Of a stretch of DNA of 64,000 nt, positions 35,262 to 45,961 are shown in pieces; the first letter of the stretch is position 1; each line of letters begins with the position of its first letter. Source of the stretch: Neisseriaceae bacterium PsAf (GTDB taxonomy: Bacteria > Pseudomonadota > Gammaproteobacteria > Burkholderiales > Neisseriaceae); contig WNLJ01000031.1 in assembly GCA_017114885.1 (NCBI GenBank), positions 62,001 through 126,000 on the forward strand. Direction: 5' to 3'. Below the pieces are notes generated by a model. The model saw only the letters and a list, made by a program, of their open reading frames with translations, was not told the origin of the DNA and did no database searches. The translations under genes and the position numbers were made by a program.

Positions 35262-36536
35262 TTATTTAAACCATGATTTAGGATTGATTGGTCTAGAATT
35301 TTCCCTCAGTTCGAAATATAAACCAGTTTCTCCATTGTATTGAATTCCTGTTTTTCCTATAACTGTATTCGCTTTTACTTTTCTGCCATTAGAAACATTA
35401 ATATGAGATAGTCCAGTATAAATAGTTACATAAGCATTGTCATGCATGATCACCACAGTATTACCATAGTCTGGCATAATCCCTCTGTAAACAACGGTAC
35501 CATCAGCCACACTAAATACTGGTAAATTTTGAGGGGATTTTATAACAAATCCTTTGACAATACCACCATCATCTCTTTTTTGACCATAATGTTGAGTAAT
35601 AATTCCCCCTCTAACAGGCAAGTTTAACAAACCTCTATTTTTTGAAAACGAAGAATTCACTAACGATTCAGAGCTATCAACAATATTAGCACGTTTAGAT
35701 TCTGTTAAATGTAAGTCTTCTTGAGTTAAATTACCAAGTACTTGAGTATTTTTTTGTTGTGAGGATTTAGTGGTCTTGGGTGTTTTATTTTGTTTGGATT
35801 GCAGTGCGAGTTGACGTTGTTGCTCTTTTTCTCTTTGTTGTTTTGCTAAATCTTGAATCAATCGATTCAATTTATTTTCACTCGCTTTTAAAGTTTGAAT
35901 CTTATTTTTATCCTGAGCAATGGCTATCTCCATGGATTTTTTAAGTTTAATTTGTTGCTCTTTCTTAACTTTAGCCTGTTTGGCTAATTTTTTGTTTTTT
36001 TCAGCCAATTCATTCAGATCACTCAGTTTTTTTTGCAATGAGTTTTCTAAAATATGCAATTCTTCTTGTTCTGATTTTAATGTCAAAAAAGATTTTTGTT
36101 GGGTTTCTTGAATATATTTAAGATATTCAAGATTTCTCGTCTTGTCATTCGGATTGCCATTTTGCATAATAAGTACTAAAGCACTCGGATATTCATGTTT
36201 GTATTGATAATTCAATAAATCAGCAACACGCTTTTTAATTTTGCTAATTTCATTTGTTTTAATTTGAATTTTTTTCTCTAAATTAGTAATTTCTTTTTTA
36301 TTTCTTTGAATCTCTAAATTGGTTTTTTTGAGTTTATTTTCATAACCCTGTAATTCTGAATTAATGAGCGTCAGTTGTTTTTCTATCTGATTTTTTTGAT
36401 TCTCTTTATTTTGCAAAGATATTTGAGCTTGTTTTAATTCCTTTTGAACAGAATCTAACTCACCCTTAGTTTTATCGGCTAGAACTGATGTTGAAAAAAT
36501 AAAAACGCTCAAGAATACAAATAAAGTTTTTTTCAT
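35262..36536 (-). CDS. envC: Murein hydrolase activator EnvC
   Basis: EnvC activates the AmiA/AmiB amidases at the division septum. It has 424 residues from the ATG at 36536. The signal peptide is at 1-21 (SVLADK). A long coiled coil follows at about 22-240, then a degenerate M23 (LytM) domain at about 300-424 (PVRGGIITQHYG, VYRGIMPDYGNTVVIMHDNAYVTIYTGLSH, IGKTGIQYNGETGLYFELRE). The zinc-ligand pattern of active M23 enzymes is incomplete, as expected for EnvC. The start is seven bases after the gpmI stop, and an in-frame TTG upstream lies inside gpmI. Confidence 0.93.
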   Translation of the reverse strand: MKKTLFVFLSVFIFSTSVLADKTKGELDSVQKELKQAQISLQNKENQKNQIEKQLTLINSELQGYENKLKKTNLEIQRNKKEITNLEKKIQIKTNEISKIKKRVADLLNYQYKHEYPSALVLIMQNGNPNDKTRNLEYLKYIQETQQKSFLTLKSEQEELHILENSLQKKLSDLNELAEKNKKLAKQAKVKKEQQIKLKKSMEIAIAQDKNKIQTLKASENKLNRLIQDLAKQQREKEQQRQLALQSKQNKTPKTTKSSQQKNTQVLGNLTQEDLHLTESKRANIVDSSESLVNSSFSKNRGLLNLPVRGGIITQHYGQKRDDGGIVKGFVIKSPQNLPVFSVADGTVVYRGIMPDYGNTVVIMHDNAYVTIYTGLSHINVSNGRKVKANTVIGKTGIQYNGETGLYFELRENSRPINPKSWFK

Positions 36537-36543
36537 AAAGAAA

Positions 36544-38082
36544 TTACTGAATGAATTCAATTAAATTTTCTCCTGTCATTTCAACAGGCTTTTCTAACCC
36601 TAACATAGCCAATAGAGTTGGTGCAATATCTTTCAAAGCACCTCCTGATTTAATGGTCGCCTTTTCTCCTATATATAAAAATGGAACTGGATTCGTTGTA
36701 TGTTGTGTATGAGGTTGATTATTTTTCTCATCGTGCATTTTTTCACAATTACCGTGGTCAGCCGTAATCAGAAGTTCCCCTCCTTTACTTAATACAGCAT
36801 CGGCAATTCGCCCAATACATTTATCTAAAGTTTCTATGGCCTTGATAGAGGCTGATAAATTCCCAGTATGACCAACCATATCACCATTTGCAAAATTACA
36901 AATAATCAATTCAAAGGCATCATTCCTAACAGACTCAATAATTTTGTCTGTGACCTCATAAGCGCTCATCTCTGGTTTTAAATCGTAAGTCTTTACTTTG
37001 GGTGAAGGGATTAAAATTCTTTCTTCATTGGGATAAGGTTGCTCTCTTCCTCCACTAAAAAAATAGGTTACGTGTGGGTATTTTTCTGTTTCTGCAATTC
37101 TCAACTGACGAAGTCCTTTGTCTGAAACATATTCACCCAAACCATTTTTTAAACTTTGAGGAGGAAACATAACAGGGCAATTAAACATAGCACCGTATTT
37201 AGTCATACTGGCAACATAGCTCAATTCAGGGGCTTTTATCCTAGTAAATTCGTTAAAATCTTTTTCTGTTAATGTTCTTAACAATTCTCTTGCTCGATCA
37301 GCCCTAAAATTCAAAAATAAAACCGCATCGCCATCATTTATTAAGGCATTAGAATCAATAATCGTTGGGGTAACAAATTCATCATTCTCCCCTCTTTCAT
37401 ACGCTTCTTTTAAAGCAGAAATGCTATCAGAGTTAGTTGGTGTATTAACGCCTACCAAAGCATTATATGCTTTTTCAACTCGCTCCCATCTATTGTCTCT
37501 ATCCATGGCATAAAAACGACCAGCAACACTACCAACTTTAACTTGCGGATGAAGCTGAGTATATTTTTCCAACCTTTCCAAATAAGGTTTTGCACTCTGA
37601 GGCGGTGTATCCCTTCCATCCAAAAATGGATGCACCACAATTTTTTCCAACTCACTTTGTACTAATATATCTAAGATGGCAAAAAAATGTTCAATATGAC
37701 TATGCACCCCACCATCTGAAAACAAGCCAATTAAATGTACTGTTCTATTTTTTTGAGATATTAATTCTTGTATAACTGGATTTTGAATCAAAGTATCCTC
37801 TTCTATACTTTCATTAATCCGAGTAATATCTTGTCCAACTATCCTTCCAGCACCTATATTTAAATGACCTACTTCTGAGTTCCCAAATTGTCCTTCGGGC
37901 AATCCTACCATTTTTTCTGAGGCATCTATGGTGCCATATGCGTAGTTTTTAACTAAATCATCCCAGTTGGGTGTTTTTGCATTAGAGATAGCGTTATCTT
38001 TTGCCTTAATACCATGTCCCACACCGTCTAAAATTAACAATACAACTGGCTTTTTTCTTAAATTTAAAATATCTTGTGTCAT
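36544..38082 (-). CDS. gpmI: Phosphoglycerate mutase, cofactor-independent
   Basis: GpmI interconverts 3- and 2-phosphoglycerate in glycolysis using two manganese ions. It has 512 residues. Asp19 is in LLILDGVGHG and the phosphoserine nucleophile Ser69 is in GQFGNSEVGHLNIGAG. Other metal and substrate motifs are HPFLDGRDTPP, GRFYAMDRDNRW, NFRADRARE, ICNFANGDMVGHTGN and ITADHGNCE. It is the first gene of the gpmI-envC-ctpA unit, and its 3' end is seven bases from the envC start. Confidence 0.96.
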   Translation of the reverse strand: MTQDILNLRKKPVVLLILDGVGHGIKAKDNAISNAKTPNWDDLVKNYAYGTIDASEKMVGLPEGQFGNSEVGHLNIGAGRIVGQDITRINESIEEDTLIQNPVIQELISQKNRTVHLIGLFSDGGVHSHIEHFFAILDILVQSELEKIVVHPFLDGRDTPPQSAKPYLERLEKYTQLHPQVKVGSVAGRFYAMDRDNRWERVEKAYNALVGVNTPTNSDSISALKEAYERGENDEFVTPTIIDSNALINDGDAVLFLNFRADRARELLRTLTEKDFNEFTRIKAPELSYVASMTKYGAMFNCPVMFPPQSLKNGLGEYVSDKGLRQLRIAETEKYPHVTYFFSGGREQPYPNEERILIPSPKVKTYDLKPEMSAYEVTDKIIESVRNDAFELIICNFANGDMVGHTGNLSASIKAIETLDKCIGRIADAVLSKGGELLITADHGNCEKMHDEKNNQPHTQHTTNPVPFLYIGEKATIKSGGALKDIAPTLLAMLGLEKPVEMTGENLIEFIQ

Positions 38083-38192
38083 ATTTTTGAATGGCGTTAA
38101 AATGAGAAAGAGTCATTATAATATCATTCACTTGAATATCCAATAAAAAGCCCCATATTTATATTGGTAAAGAATGTTTAAGAGGTATATTA

Positions 38193-38768
38193 ATGAGTAG
38201 AGAAACAAACAAAATTACTTATTCTTTAAGCGATCATTTTTTAATTGCCACACCACAAATAAATGATCCATATTTTTCCAATAGTGTTGTGTATATTTTT
38301 GAGCACAATCAAAATGGAGCGATGGGCGTTATTATCAATAAACCTTCCCCACTCAAAATGGAACATTTGTTTAAAGCGATTGAAAAAGAAACACCTAAAC
38401 AATTTGAAGAGTCTTGGTTATTGCTAGGCGGTCCTGTACAAATTGATAGAGGTTTTTTAATCCATACGCCTGTTGGTAATTGGCAAAGTAGTTTGCTGAT
38501 TAACGATAATATCGCAGTCACTACTTCAAAAGATGTTATAGAAAGCCTATTTGACGAACAATCTATGATGAAGTCATTAGCAACCATAGGATACTCGGCA
38601 TGGACTGAAGGCCAATTAGAATCTGAAATGGATGAAAATGCTTGGATAGCAATCCCTGCGAATCAAAAAATCATGTTTGATTTACCTTATCATCAACGCT
38701 ATGAAGCAGCCCTAGGCTCTCTTGGTATTAAAGCTCGTGATATCATGGCCGGTGTAGGACATGCTTAA
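38193..38768 (+). CDS. yqgE: YqgE/AlgH family protein (UPF0301)
   Basis: This protein of 191 residues belongs to the YqgE/AlgH family, whose biochemical function is unknown. Conserved stretches are DHFLIATPQINDPYFSNSVVYIFEHN, GAMGVIINKP, LLLGGPVQIDRGFLIH and the ending HQRYEAALGSLGI. It overlaps ruvX by eight bases, the usual pairing in proteobacteria. It is divergent from gpmI, with about 110 bases between. Confidence 0.95.
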   Translation: MSRETNKITYSLSDHFLIATPQINDPYFSNSVVYIFEHNQNGAMGVIINKPSPLKMEHLFKAIEKETPKQFEESWLLLGGPVQIDRGFLIHTPVGNWQSSLLINDNIAVTTSKDVIESLFDEQSMMKSLATIGYSAWTEGQLESEMDENAWIAIPANQKIMFDLPYHQRYEAALGSLGIKARDIMAGVGHA

Positions 38769-39213
38769 ACCAGAACAAAAGCAAGGCACGGTTATTGCTA
38801 TTGACTATGGTTTAAAAAGAATGGGACTGGCTTGTGGCGATTTATCTCTACAAATCGCCCACCCTCTCATGACCATTACCGAGAGTAATAGAGAGAAAAA
38901 AATTCAAATTCTGAAAGACCTTATCCCCACATGGAATCCCGTTTTATGGGTTATGGGTATTCCTTTTCATCCAGATGGTACGGATAATGACTTCACTAAA
39001 CCCTGTCTTAATTTTGCCCAATCCTTAACTCGAAAAACTCAATTACCCGTTTATCTAGTCGATGAACGTTATAGTTCTTGTTATGCAGAAGATTTATTAA
39101 ATGATAATTTAATCTCTGGTCATAAAAAGAAACAATTTTTAGATCAAGTGGCTGCTCAAGCGATTTTAAGCTCTTTTTTTAATGATGGTTCATATCAATA
39201 CCTCACCTGTTGA
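38761..39213 (+). CDS. ruvX: Pre-16S rRNA nuclease RuvX (YqgF)
   Basis: This RNase H-fold nuclease, implicated in 16S rRNA 5'-end maturation, has 150 residues. It shows the catalytic aspartate region AIDYGLKRMGLACGD, the middle WVMGIPFHPDGTDND and VDERYSSCYAE, and the final DQVAAQAILSSFF. Overlap with yqgE implies translational coupling. Confidence 0.93.
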   Translation: MLKPEQKQGTVIAIDYGLKRMGLACGDLSLQIAHPLMTITESNREKKIQILKDLIPTWNPVLWVMGIPFHPDGTDNDFTKPCLNFAQSLTRKTQLPVYLVDERYSSCYAEDLLNDNLISGHKKKQFLDQVAAQAILSSFFNDGSYQYLTC

Positions 39214-39319
39214 TAACATCATTTTTATCGCTCATTTGCTGCGAAGAGAAAATATTTGGTAAAATTCTAGAAAACACTTACAATATTAGATTAAATTTTT
39301 AATTTAGGAGAAATTAAGC

Positions 39320-39649
39320 ATGTTTGATATTGCATTTGCAGCGGACGCAGCCGCTACCTCTAGTATGTGGTCTGGCGTTTTCTTGATTGTGTCTATTTTT
39401 TTCTTATTTTGGTTTTTAATTATTAGGCCTCAATCAAAAAAAATGAAAGAACATCAAAATCTGGTTAATTCACTACAACGTGGTGATAAAGTTTTGACTC
39501 ATTCTGGCATCATAGGAAAAATTACTAAAGTTGGAGATACTAATTTTACGATTGAGATTGCCAATAATGTAGAAGTTTTAATAGATAAAAATTATATTGC
39601 AAGAAAATATGAACCAGTGGCTACACAAAGTAAGCCTACTAAAAAATAA
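39320..39649 (+). CDS. yajC: Sec translocon accessory subunit YajC
   Basis: YajC is a small single-span membrane protein that associates with SecDF. It has 109 residues. The membrane helix is at about 22-40 (VFLIVSIFFLFWFLIIRPQ), followed by the family motif RPQSKKMKEHQ and a cytosolic SH3-like part (GDKVLTHSGIIGKITKVGD). AGGAG precedes the ATG. It opens the yajC-secD-secF unit. The tRNA-guanine transglycosylase gene often found upstream is not here. Confidence 0.95.
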   Translation: MFDIAFAADAAATSSMWSGVFLIVSIFFLFWFLIIRPQSKKMKEHQNLVNSLQRGDKVLTHSGIIGKITKVGDTNFTIEIANNVEVLIDKNYIARKYEPVATQSKPTKK

Positions 39650-39690
39650 ATATTCTATTATTCTGATTAATACCTTTGGGATATAAAATA

Positions 39691-41547
39691 ATGAATCGTT
39701 ACCCTCTTTGGAAATATATTTTGGTTTTAGTTGTTTTAGTAGTTAGTGCTCTGTATGCGATACCTAATATATTTCCTGAAACACCAGCCATACAAATTTC
39801 AGCTGCAAAACAACCGGCCGAAGTGACTAAAGACTTGCAAAACCAAATCATTGATCAATTAAAGCAAAATAATATTGAAGTTAGTGGTGCTTTTATTCAA
39901 GACGAAAGTTTAAAAATTCGCTTCCAAGATCAAGAAACACAAGCAAAGGCCAGAGCTATTATTGAAGATAGTTTAGATAATGGTTATGTGGTAGCGCTTA
40001 ATTTTATCCCGAGCACTCCTGATTGGATGGCTAAAATCGGTGCCAAGCCTATGTACCTTGGGCTAGATTTAAGAGGAGGAATTCACTTCCTCATGCAAGT
40101 TGATATGGAGGCGGCTTATAGAAAAAAATTAGATTCTTATTCTACTGATATTAGAAGGCTCTTAAGAGATAATAAAATTAGAAATGGAGGTGTCAAGGTT
40201 AGTGGTGATACCATGAATATCGCCTTTCAAGACCAAGAAAAACTTACAGAAGCCATTAATCTCATCAAAAAGAATATCCCGAATCTAACCAATATTGTCT
40301 CTAATAACGAAAATAACTCTGTTGTCATTAAGGTTAATGAAAAAGATTTATTGGATATGCAGGCCAGTGTTATTCAACAAAATATGAGTACCTTAAACAA
40401 TCGAGTGAATGCGTTAGGTGTCGCTGAGCCGATTATTCAACAATCAGGTCAAGATAGAATTATGCTTCAACTGCCTGGTGTTCAAGATACCGCTCAAGCA
40501 AAAAATATCATTGGGCGTACTGCTACTTTAGAAGTACGAATGGTTGCTGATGATAAATTGCAGCAACAAGCCATTAATGGCAATGTGCCAATTGGTTATG
40601 AATTAATAGACTATCCACAATCCAATGGAGCCACTTATCCTTTGTTGGTCAGTAAACAAGTAGAATTAACAGGTGATAATATTAATAGTGCAACACCTGG
40701 CACCACAGAAATGGGACAAGCTTCTGTTAATTTAAAATTAGATTCTAAAGGCTCTAGCATTTTTTATGATTTAACTAAAAATAACCGCAATAAGAGAATT
40801 GCCATGGCTCTAATTGAGCAAGATAGTAAAGAAGTTGTCACTGCTCCTGTTGTGAATGAACCTATTCCTGCTGGCAATGTTCAAATCTCAGGAAGCATGA
40901 GTCCTAAAGAAGCAGCTGATATTGCTTTATTGCTCCAATCGGGTTCTCTTGCTGCCCCTATGAAAATTATTGAAGAGAGAAGCATTGGACCTTCTGCTGG
41001 ACAAGAAAATATTGATAAAGGATTCCATTCTGTTTTATGGGGATTTTTAGTTATCATCGTGTTTATGATTTTCTATTATCGTATGTTTGGTATTTTTTCT
41101 TCACTCTCATTAGTAGCTAATCTGGTTATGCTTGTGGCCATACTTTCTATTATTCAGGCTACCCTAACGCTCCCAGGCATTGCAGCAATTGCTTTGACCC
41201 TAGGGATGGCTATTGATGCAAACGTTTTGATTAATGAACGCGTCCGCGAGGAATTACGCATGGGTGACCTTCCTCAAACAGCGATATCAAAAGGTTATGA
41301 ATTTGCTTGGGGAACTATTTTAGACTCAAATATTACCTCTTTAATTGCTGGTTTAGCGTTATTAATCTTTAGTGGTGCAGGTCCCGTTAAAGGATTTGCT
41401 GTGGTTCATTGTCTTGGTATTTTAACTTCAATGTTTAGCTCAGTTGTTGTCTCAAGAGCATTGGCTAACTTGTGGTATGGCAGAAAGAAAAATTTGACTC
41501 ATATCTCTATTGGTACTATTTATAAGCCAGATGGCGAAAAAGTATAA
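39691..41547 (+). CDS. secD: Protein translocase subunit SecD
   Basis: SecD uses the proton motive force with SecF to pull proteins across the inner membrane late in Sec export. It has 618 residues from the ATG at 39691 (615 in E. coli). The first membrane helix is at about 8-26, the large periplasmic domain at about 30-440 (YLGLDLRGGIHFLMQVD motif) and five C-terminal helices have the ALTLGMAIDANVLINERVREE motif. An in-frame TTG 15 bases upstream is a less likely start. It is followed by secF after 12 bases. Confidence 0.96.
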   Translation: MNRYPLWKYILVLVVLVVSALYAIPNIFPETPAIQISAAKQPAEVTKDLQNQIIDQLKQNNIEVSGAFIQDESLKIRFQDQETQAKARAIIEDSLDNGYVVALNFIPSTPDWMAKIGAKPMYLGLDLRGGIHFLMQVDMEAAYRKKLDSYSTDIRRLLRDNKIRNGGVKVSGDTMNIAFQDQEKLTEAINLIKKNIPNLTNIVSNNENNSVVIKVNEKDLLDMQASVIQQNMSTLNNRVNALGVAEPIIQQSGQDRIMLQLPGVQDTAQAKNIIGRTATLEVRMVADDKLQQQAINGNVPIGYELIDYPQSNGATYPLLVSKQVELTGDNINSATPGTTEMGQASVNLKLDSKGSSIFYDLTKNNRNKRIAMALIEQDSKEVVTAPVVNEPIPAGNVQISGSMSPKEAADIALLLQSGSLAAPMKIIEERSIGPSAGQENIDKGFHSVLWGFLVIIVFMIFYYRMFGIFSSLSLVANLVMLVAILSIIQATLTLPGIAAIALTLGMAIDANVLINERVREELRMGDLPQTAISKGYEFAWGTILDSNITSLIAGLALLIFSGAGPVKGFAVVHCLGILTSMFSSVVVSRALANLWYGRKKNLTHISIGTIYKPDGEKV

Positions 41548-41559
41548 AAGGAAACGATT

Positions 41560-42495
41560 ATGGAATTATTTAGATTTAACAAAGACATCCCTTTTATGAG
41601 CTATGGGAAAATTACCACAGCCATTTCCTTAATTATTTTCTTATTTTCTATTTTCTGTTTGGCTTACTACAAACTTAACTTGTCGGTTGAGTTTACAGGT
41701 GGTACTTTAATGGAAGTCGAATTTTCTAAACCTGCTGAAATCAATCAAGTAAGGGCAAAAGTTGATGAGTTAGGTTTGGGCTCTTCTCAGGTGCAGTCCG
41801 CTGGTTCTTCAAAAAACATTCTTATTAGAATGCAAAATGAAGACAACATCAAACCTGAAATATTATCTAATCAAGTACATGAAAAATTATTACAATTAGA
41901 TCCTGGCGTTGTGATTAAGCAAACAGAATTTGTAGGACCTCAAGTTGGAAAAGAATTAGTAACCAATGGTATTTTGGCACTAGTCATGGTATCAATCGGT
42001 ATTATTATTTATCTAGCAATCCGATTTGAGTGGCGTTTCGCTTTAGCAGCGGTTATTGCCAATACTCACGACGTCGTTGTTATTTTGGGTTGTTTTGCAT
42101 TCTTCCAGTGGGAGTTTTCACTCACAGTTTTAGCAGGGGTACTGGCTGTGCTAGGATATTCAGTTAATGAGGCCGTAGTGATTTTTGACCGTATTCGTGA
42201 AAACTTTAGAAAACCTGAAATGAGAGACAGAACTGTACCTCAAGTCATCGATAATGCCATTACTTCTACTATGAGTCGTACTATTATTACCCATGGTTCC
42301 ACAGAGGTCATGGTGCTCTCTATGTTCTTTTTTGGTGGTGATGTCTTACATGGTTTCTCTATCGCATTGACCATTGGTATTCTATTCGGCATTTATTCTT
42401 CAATCTTTGTGGGTAGTCCTCTATTGCTAATGTTTGGATTAACTAGAGAAACATTAGCCAAGAAGAATGTAAAAAAAGAAGAAGCTGTTGTTTAA
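41560..42495 (+). CDS. secF: Protein translocase subunit SecF
   Basis: SecF is the partner of SecD. It has 311 residues. The first helix is at about 18-36, followed by the periplasmic VEFTGGTLMEVEF motif, and five C-terminal helices carry GYSVNEAVVIFDRIRENFR and the AITSTMSRTIITHGST stretch. GGAAACG lies upstream of the ATG. It belongs to the yajC-secD-secF unit, with dedA following after about 36 bases. Confidence 0.96.
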   Translation: MELFRFNKDIPFMSYGKITTAISLIIFLFSIFCLAYYKLNLSVEFTGGTLMEVEFSKPAEINQVRAKVDELGLGSSQVQSAGSSKNILIRMQNEDNIKPEILSNQVHEKLLQLDPGVVIKQTEFVGPQVGKELVTNGILALVMVSIGIIIYLAIRFEWRFALAAVIANTHDVVVILGCFAFFQWEFSLTVLAGVLAVLGYSVNEAVVIFDRIRENFRKPEMRDRTVPQVIDNAITSTMSRTIITHGSTEVMVLSMFFFGGDVLHGFSIALTIGILFGIYSSIFVGSPLLLMFGLTRETLAKKNVKKEEAVV

Positions 42496-42531
42496 TCGAC
42501 AGCTCTTCACCATTCAAGAGTATATTTGCTT

Positions 42532-43173
42532 ATGATTGCCACATTGATTGATTTTGTTTTACACATTGATCAACATTTAAATTTTTTAGTGCAAAACTAT
42601 GACAAATGGATTTACCTAATTCTGTTTGTTATAGTATTTTGCGAAACAGGGTTGATTGTCACCCCCTTTTTACCTGGAGATTCATTAATCTTTGCTGCTG
42701 CAAGCATTGCTGCTATCGGAGGGATGAATATCTATCTGTTATGGGCCATCATTATCATTGCCGCAATATTTGGAGATGCTGTTAATTTTTCTGTTGGTAA
42801 ATATTTTGGAGAAAAATTATTTAGTAATCCCAATTCTAAAATCTTTAAACAAAAATATCTAATTGATACCCAAAATTTCTACGCAAAACATGGCGGTAAA
42901 ACCATCATCATCGCTCGTTTTATTCCTATCATTAGGACTTTTGCACCCTTTGTTGCAGGTATGGGTAAAATGAATTACTCTAAATTCTTTCTATATAACG
43001 TAGTTGGTGCACTATTCTGGGTAACCTTTTTTTGCATTGCTGGTTATTTTTTTGGAAATACTGAGATTGTACAAAAAAATTTAAGTCTTGTTTTGATTGC
43101 AATTATCCTTATTTCAGTATTACCTGTTATCATTGTTTTTATAAAAGACAAATTATCTAAATCCCATGCCTAG
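42532..43173 (+). CDS. DedA family membrane protein
   Basis: This multispan protein of 213 residues belongs to the DedA superfamily, members of which flip undecaprenyl phosphate or phospholipids and support membrane energetics. Motifs include the [22 protein letters not shown] re-entrant region, the G-x-x-x-G/Y-x-x-G element ([17 protein letters not shown]) and the proton-coupling arginines in [27 protein letters not shown] at 42526, better spaced from AAGAG, is an alternative start. It overlaps mutL by eight bases. Confidence 0.88.
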   Translation: MIATLIDFVLHIDQHLNFLVQNYDKWIYLILFVIVFCETGLIVTPFLPGDSLIFAAASIAAIGGMNIYLLWAIIIIAAIFGDAVNFSVGKYFGEKLFSNPNSKIFKQKYLIDTQNFYAKHGGKTIIIARFIPIIRTFAPFVAGMGKMNYSKFFLYNVVGALFWVTFFCIAGYFFGNTEIVQKNLSLVLIAIILISVLPVIIVFIKDKLSKSHA

Positions 43174-44983
43174 AATCCATCAATTACCTGATCATATCGT
43201 CAATCAAATTTCAGCTGGCGAAGTGGTTGAAAGACCGGCCAATGCGTTAAAAGAAATAATGGAAAATAGTATTGACGCCAATGCCACATTAATCCAAATT
43301 GAGCTAATTAATGGTGGCATTAAACTTATTAAAGTTTTTGATAACGGCACAGGAATTGATCGTGAAGATTTAGCACTAGCTTTACAGCGCCACGCTACTA
43401 GTAAAATACGAGATATAAAAGATATACAAAAAATCACAAGTATGGGCTTTCGTGGTGAAGGTTTAGCCAGTATTGCTTCTATCAGTCGCTTAAGCCTAAC
43501 CAGCAAAATCAATTCATCCGATTATGCTTATCAAATAACTTCTTTTGATGGCAGCATTAGTGATACTAGTATAAGTTCACACCCAGATGGTACAACTGTT
43601 GAAGTATTAGATATTTATTTTAATGTTCCTGCTCGAAAAAAATTCCTTAAAAGTGAAAATACAGAATACAGCCATGCTTTAAATGTGGTAGAAAGATTGG
43701 CCTTAGTACATCCAGAAATTTCATTTTTACTTAAACATAATCATAAAATCATCCATGATCTACCCATCCAATCACCATTAGAGCGTATCCGCTCTTTGTT
43801 GGGAAACGAGTTCGTTAATGCAAGTTTATCAATTGATGAACAACACCCTGCATTAAGCTTAAAGGGGTATATTGCCAAACCTACATTTAATCAAGGAAAT
43901 TCTAATAAACAATATATTTTTGTGAATCGCAGATTTGTTAAAGACAAAGTGATACTACACGCCATTAAACAAGCTTATAAAGATGTTTTACACCAAGCTT
44001 TAACACCTGCATTTGTATTATTCATCGATATTGCACCAGAAGATATTGATGTGAATATCCATCCAACGAAGACTGAAATTAAATTTAGAGAAAGCCAAGC
44101 AGTCCATCAATTTGTGTATTATAAAATCAATCAAGTATTGCAAACTACCAGTGCTAGTGTACAAGAATCTGTTAGTAATATTTCCCATACCTTTGACCAA
44201 ATATTTCATACAGAAAATCCCAGTAACAACGTATCTAATAAAGCTTTTAGTACGGCAACTACCAATCACTATTCCTTTAAAAATCATACCTTAAGTAATC
44301 CTATTTCTAAACCAAGTAGCTCACAAATTCAGGACTATCTTAATTATTTGGAACCTAAACAACTTGATTCCCCTTCCGAACATTTGCATGACACAGCACC
44401 CGCTCCTCTTGGATTTGCCATCGCTCAATTATTGGGTATCTATATCCTAGCTGAAACAACAGATGGCCTAATATTAGTCGACATGCATGCAGCTCACGAA
44501 CGGGTAAATTATGAACTGCTCAAACAACAAATCAAAAATAATGGGATACAAAGTCAGCAACTGCTTCTGCCTCAAATTTATGAAGGTTCTTTAGAAGAAG
44601 TCGAATTGATCCAGAATAATTTCAATATAATAAACCAATTGGGTTTCTCTCTAGAAATAATTAATGAGCAACAAATTCAAATTTTAGCAGTGCCAAAACC
44701 TCTGATTAAAAGTAATATAATAGAACTAGTCCAATCCATGCTTGAAGAAATAAAAGAATTTGGTCAAGCCTATATTTCTGAAAATTTAATCAATCAATTA
44801 TTAAGTACGATGGCTTGTCATGGCTCAATTCGTTCAGGACGTCAACTAACTATTACAGAAATGAATGCGCTGCTAAGAGATATGGAAAATACCATTAAAT
44901 CAAATCAATGTAATCATGGAAGACCAACTTGGGTCAAACTAAAACTCGATGATTTGGATAAATTATTTTTAAGAGGACAGTAA
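43166..44983 (+). CDS. mutL: DNA mismatch repair protein MutL
   Basis: MutL links mismatch recognition by MutS to strand incision. It has 605 residues. The GHKL ATPase domain shows [20 protein letters not shown][10 protein letters not shown], DNGTGID, TSKI and [15 protein letters not shown] variable linker covers about 340-420, followed by the dimerisation domain. In that domain [12 protein letters not shown] fits the endonuclease motif DQHA-x2-E-x4-E, so this MutL probably nicks DNA itself, unlike E. coli MutL, which relies on MutH. The start overlaps dedA, and miaA follows six bases later. Confidence 0.95.
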   Translation: MPRIHQLPDHIVNQISAGEVVERPANALKEIMENSIDANATLIQIELINGGIKLIKVFDNGTGIDREDLALALQRHATSKIRDIKDIQKITSMGFRGEGLASIASISRLSLTSKINSSDYAYQITSFDGSISDTSISSHPDGTTVEVLDIYFNVPARKKFLKSENTEYSHALNVVERLALVHPEISFLLKHNHKIIHDLPIQSPLERIRSLLGNEFVNASLSIDEQHPALSLKGYIAKPTFNQGNSNKQYIFVNRRFVKDKVILHAIKQAYKDVLHQALTPAFVLFIDIAPEDIDVNIHPTKTEIKFRESQAVHQFVYYKINQVLQTTSASVQESVSNISHTFDQIFHTENPSNNVSNKAFSTATTNHYSFKNHTLSNPISKPSSSQIQDYLNYLEPKQLDSPSEHLHDTAPAPLGFAIAQLLGIYILAETTDGLILVDMHAAHERVNYELLKQQIKNNGIQSQQLLLPQIYEGSLEEVELIQNNFNIINQLGFSLEIINEQQIQILAVPKPLIKSNIIELVQSMLEEIKEFGQAYISENLINQLLSTMACHGSIRSGRQLTITEMNALLRDMENTIKSNQCNHGRPTWVKLKLDDLDKLFLRGQ

Positions 44984-44988
44984 ATTAA

Positions 44989-45918
44989 GTGAAACAGGCT
45001 AAAGTACTAGCAATTATTGGTCCTACAGCATCAGGTAAAACCAACTTGGCTCTTGAATTAGCCACACGGCATTCGATGGAAATAATTAGCCTAGATTCGG
45101 CATTGATTTATCAGGATATGGATATTGGCACCGCCAAACCTAATCAAGAAGAATTAAAGCTTGTGCCTCATCATCTAATTAATATTATTACGCCATTGCA
45201 AAGCTATGATGTTGCTAATTTTGTAGATGATTGTTCTCGTTTAATTAATGAAATTAACGATAAAGGTAAAATAGCACTCATTGTCGGTGGAACGATGATG
45301 TACTACAACGCTTTAGTCAATGGCCTAAATCAACTGCCTACTGCTGATGATAATATTCGAAGCAAAATTCAAGACAAAAAAAATGCAATAGGTATTGCTG
45401 GTCTTTATCAAGAATTATTAGATTTAGATCCTTTATCTGCCAATAGAATTAAACCTAGTGATTCTCAGCGTATAGAAAGAGCTCTAGAGGTATTTTATAT
45501 TTCAGGTAAATCAATGAGTTATTTTTTTAATCAACAGCAAAAACAACATCAGGCAAAAAATATTCCTACAATAGCGTTAATGCCTGATAATAGATTAGAA
45601 TTACACCAACACATCGAATTAAGATTTTTACAAATGTTAAAACTGGGTTTTATTGACGAAGTAATAGAAATCAAACAAAAATATCCAGAACTGGATTTAA
45701 ATTACCCATCCATGAGATGTGTTGGTTACCGTCAAATATGGGAATATTTAGATGGCGTATATTCCAAAAATGAAATGATTGATAAAGGTATTATTGCTAC
45801 TCGACAATTGGCTAAAAGACAATTAACATGGTTAAGAAAATTTAATCCTGAAGTGGTTATTGACCCCTATCTTCCTTTACAAGATAAACGAACAATCGTT
45901 GAAAAATTCATGCGGTAG
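44989..45918 (+). CDS. miaA: tRNA dimethylallyltransferase MiaA
   Basis: MiaA adds dimethylallyl to A37 of tRNAs reading codons that start with U. It has 309 residues. The P-loop is GPTASGKT (11-18), followed by SLDSALIYQDMDIGTAKP, the VGGTMMYYNAL motif and the RCVGYRQIWEYLDG region near the end. The start codon is GTG, five bases after the mutL stop. No earlier ATG fits, and the family N-terminus begins right here. Adjacent mutL-miaA is a widespread arrangement. Confidence 0.95.
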   Translation: MKQAKVLAIIGPTASGKTNLALELATRHSMEIISLDSALIYQDMDIGTAKPNQEELKLVPHHLINIITPLQSYDVANFVDDCSRLINEINDKGKIALIVGGTMMYYNALVNGLNQLPTADDNIRSKIQDKKNAIGIAGLYQELLDLDPLSANRIKPSDSQRIERALEVFYISGKSMSYFFNQQQKQHQAKNIPTIALMPDNRLELHQHIELRFLQMLKLGFIDEVIEIKQKYPELDLNYPSMRCVGYRQIWEYLDGVYSKNEMIDKGIIATRQLAKRQLTWLRKFNPEVVIDPYLPLQDKRTIVEKFMR

Positions 45919-45961
45919 ATAATCACCTATCTGAATATAAAGATTTAAAAAAGGATGGTAC

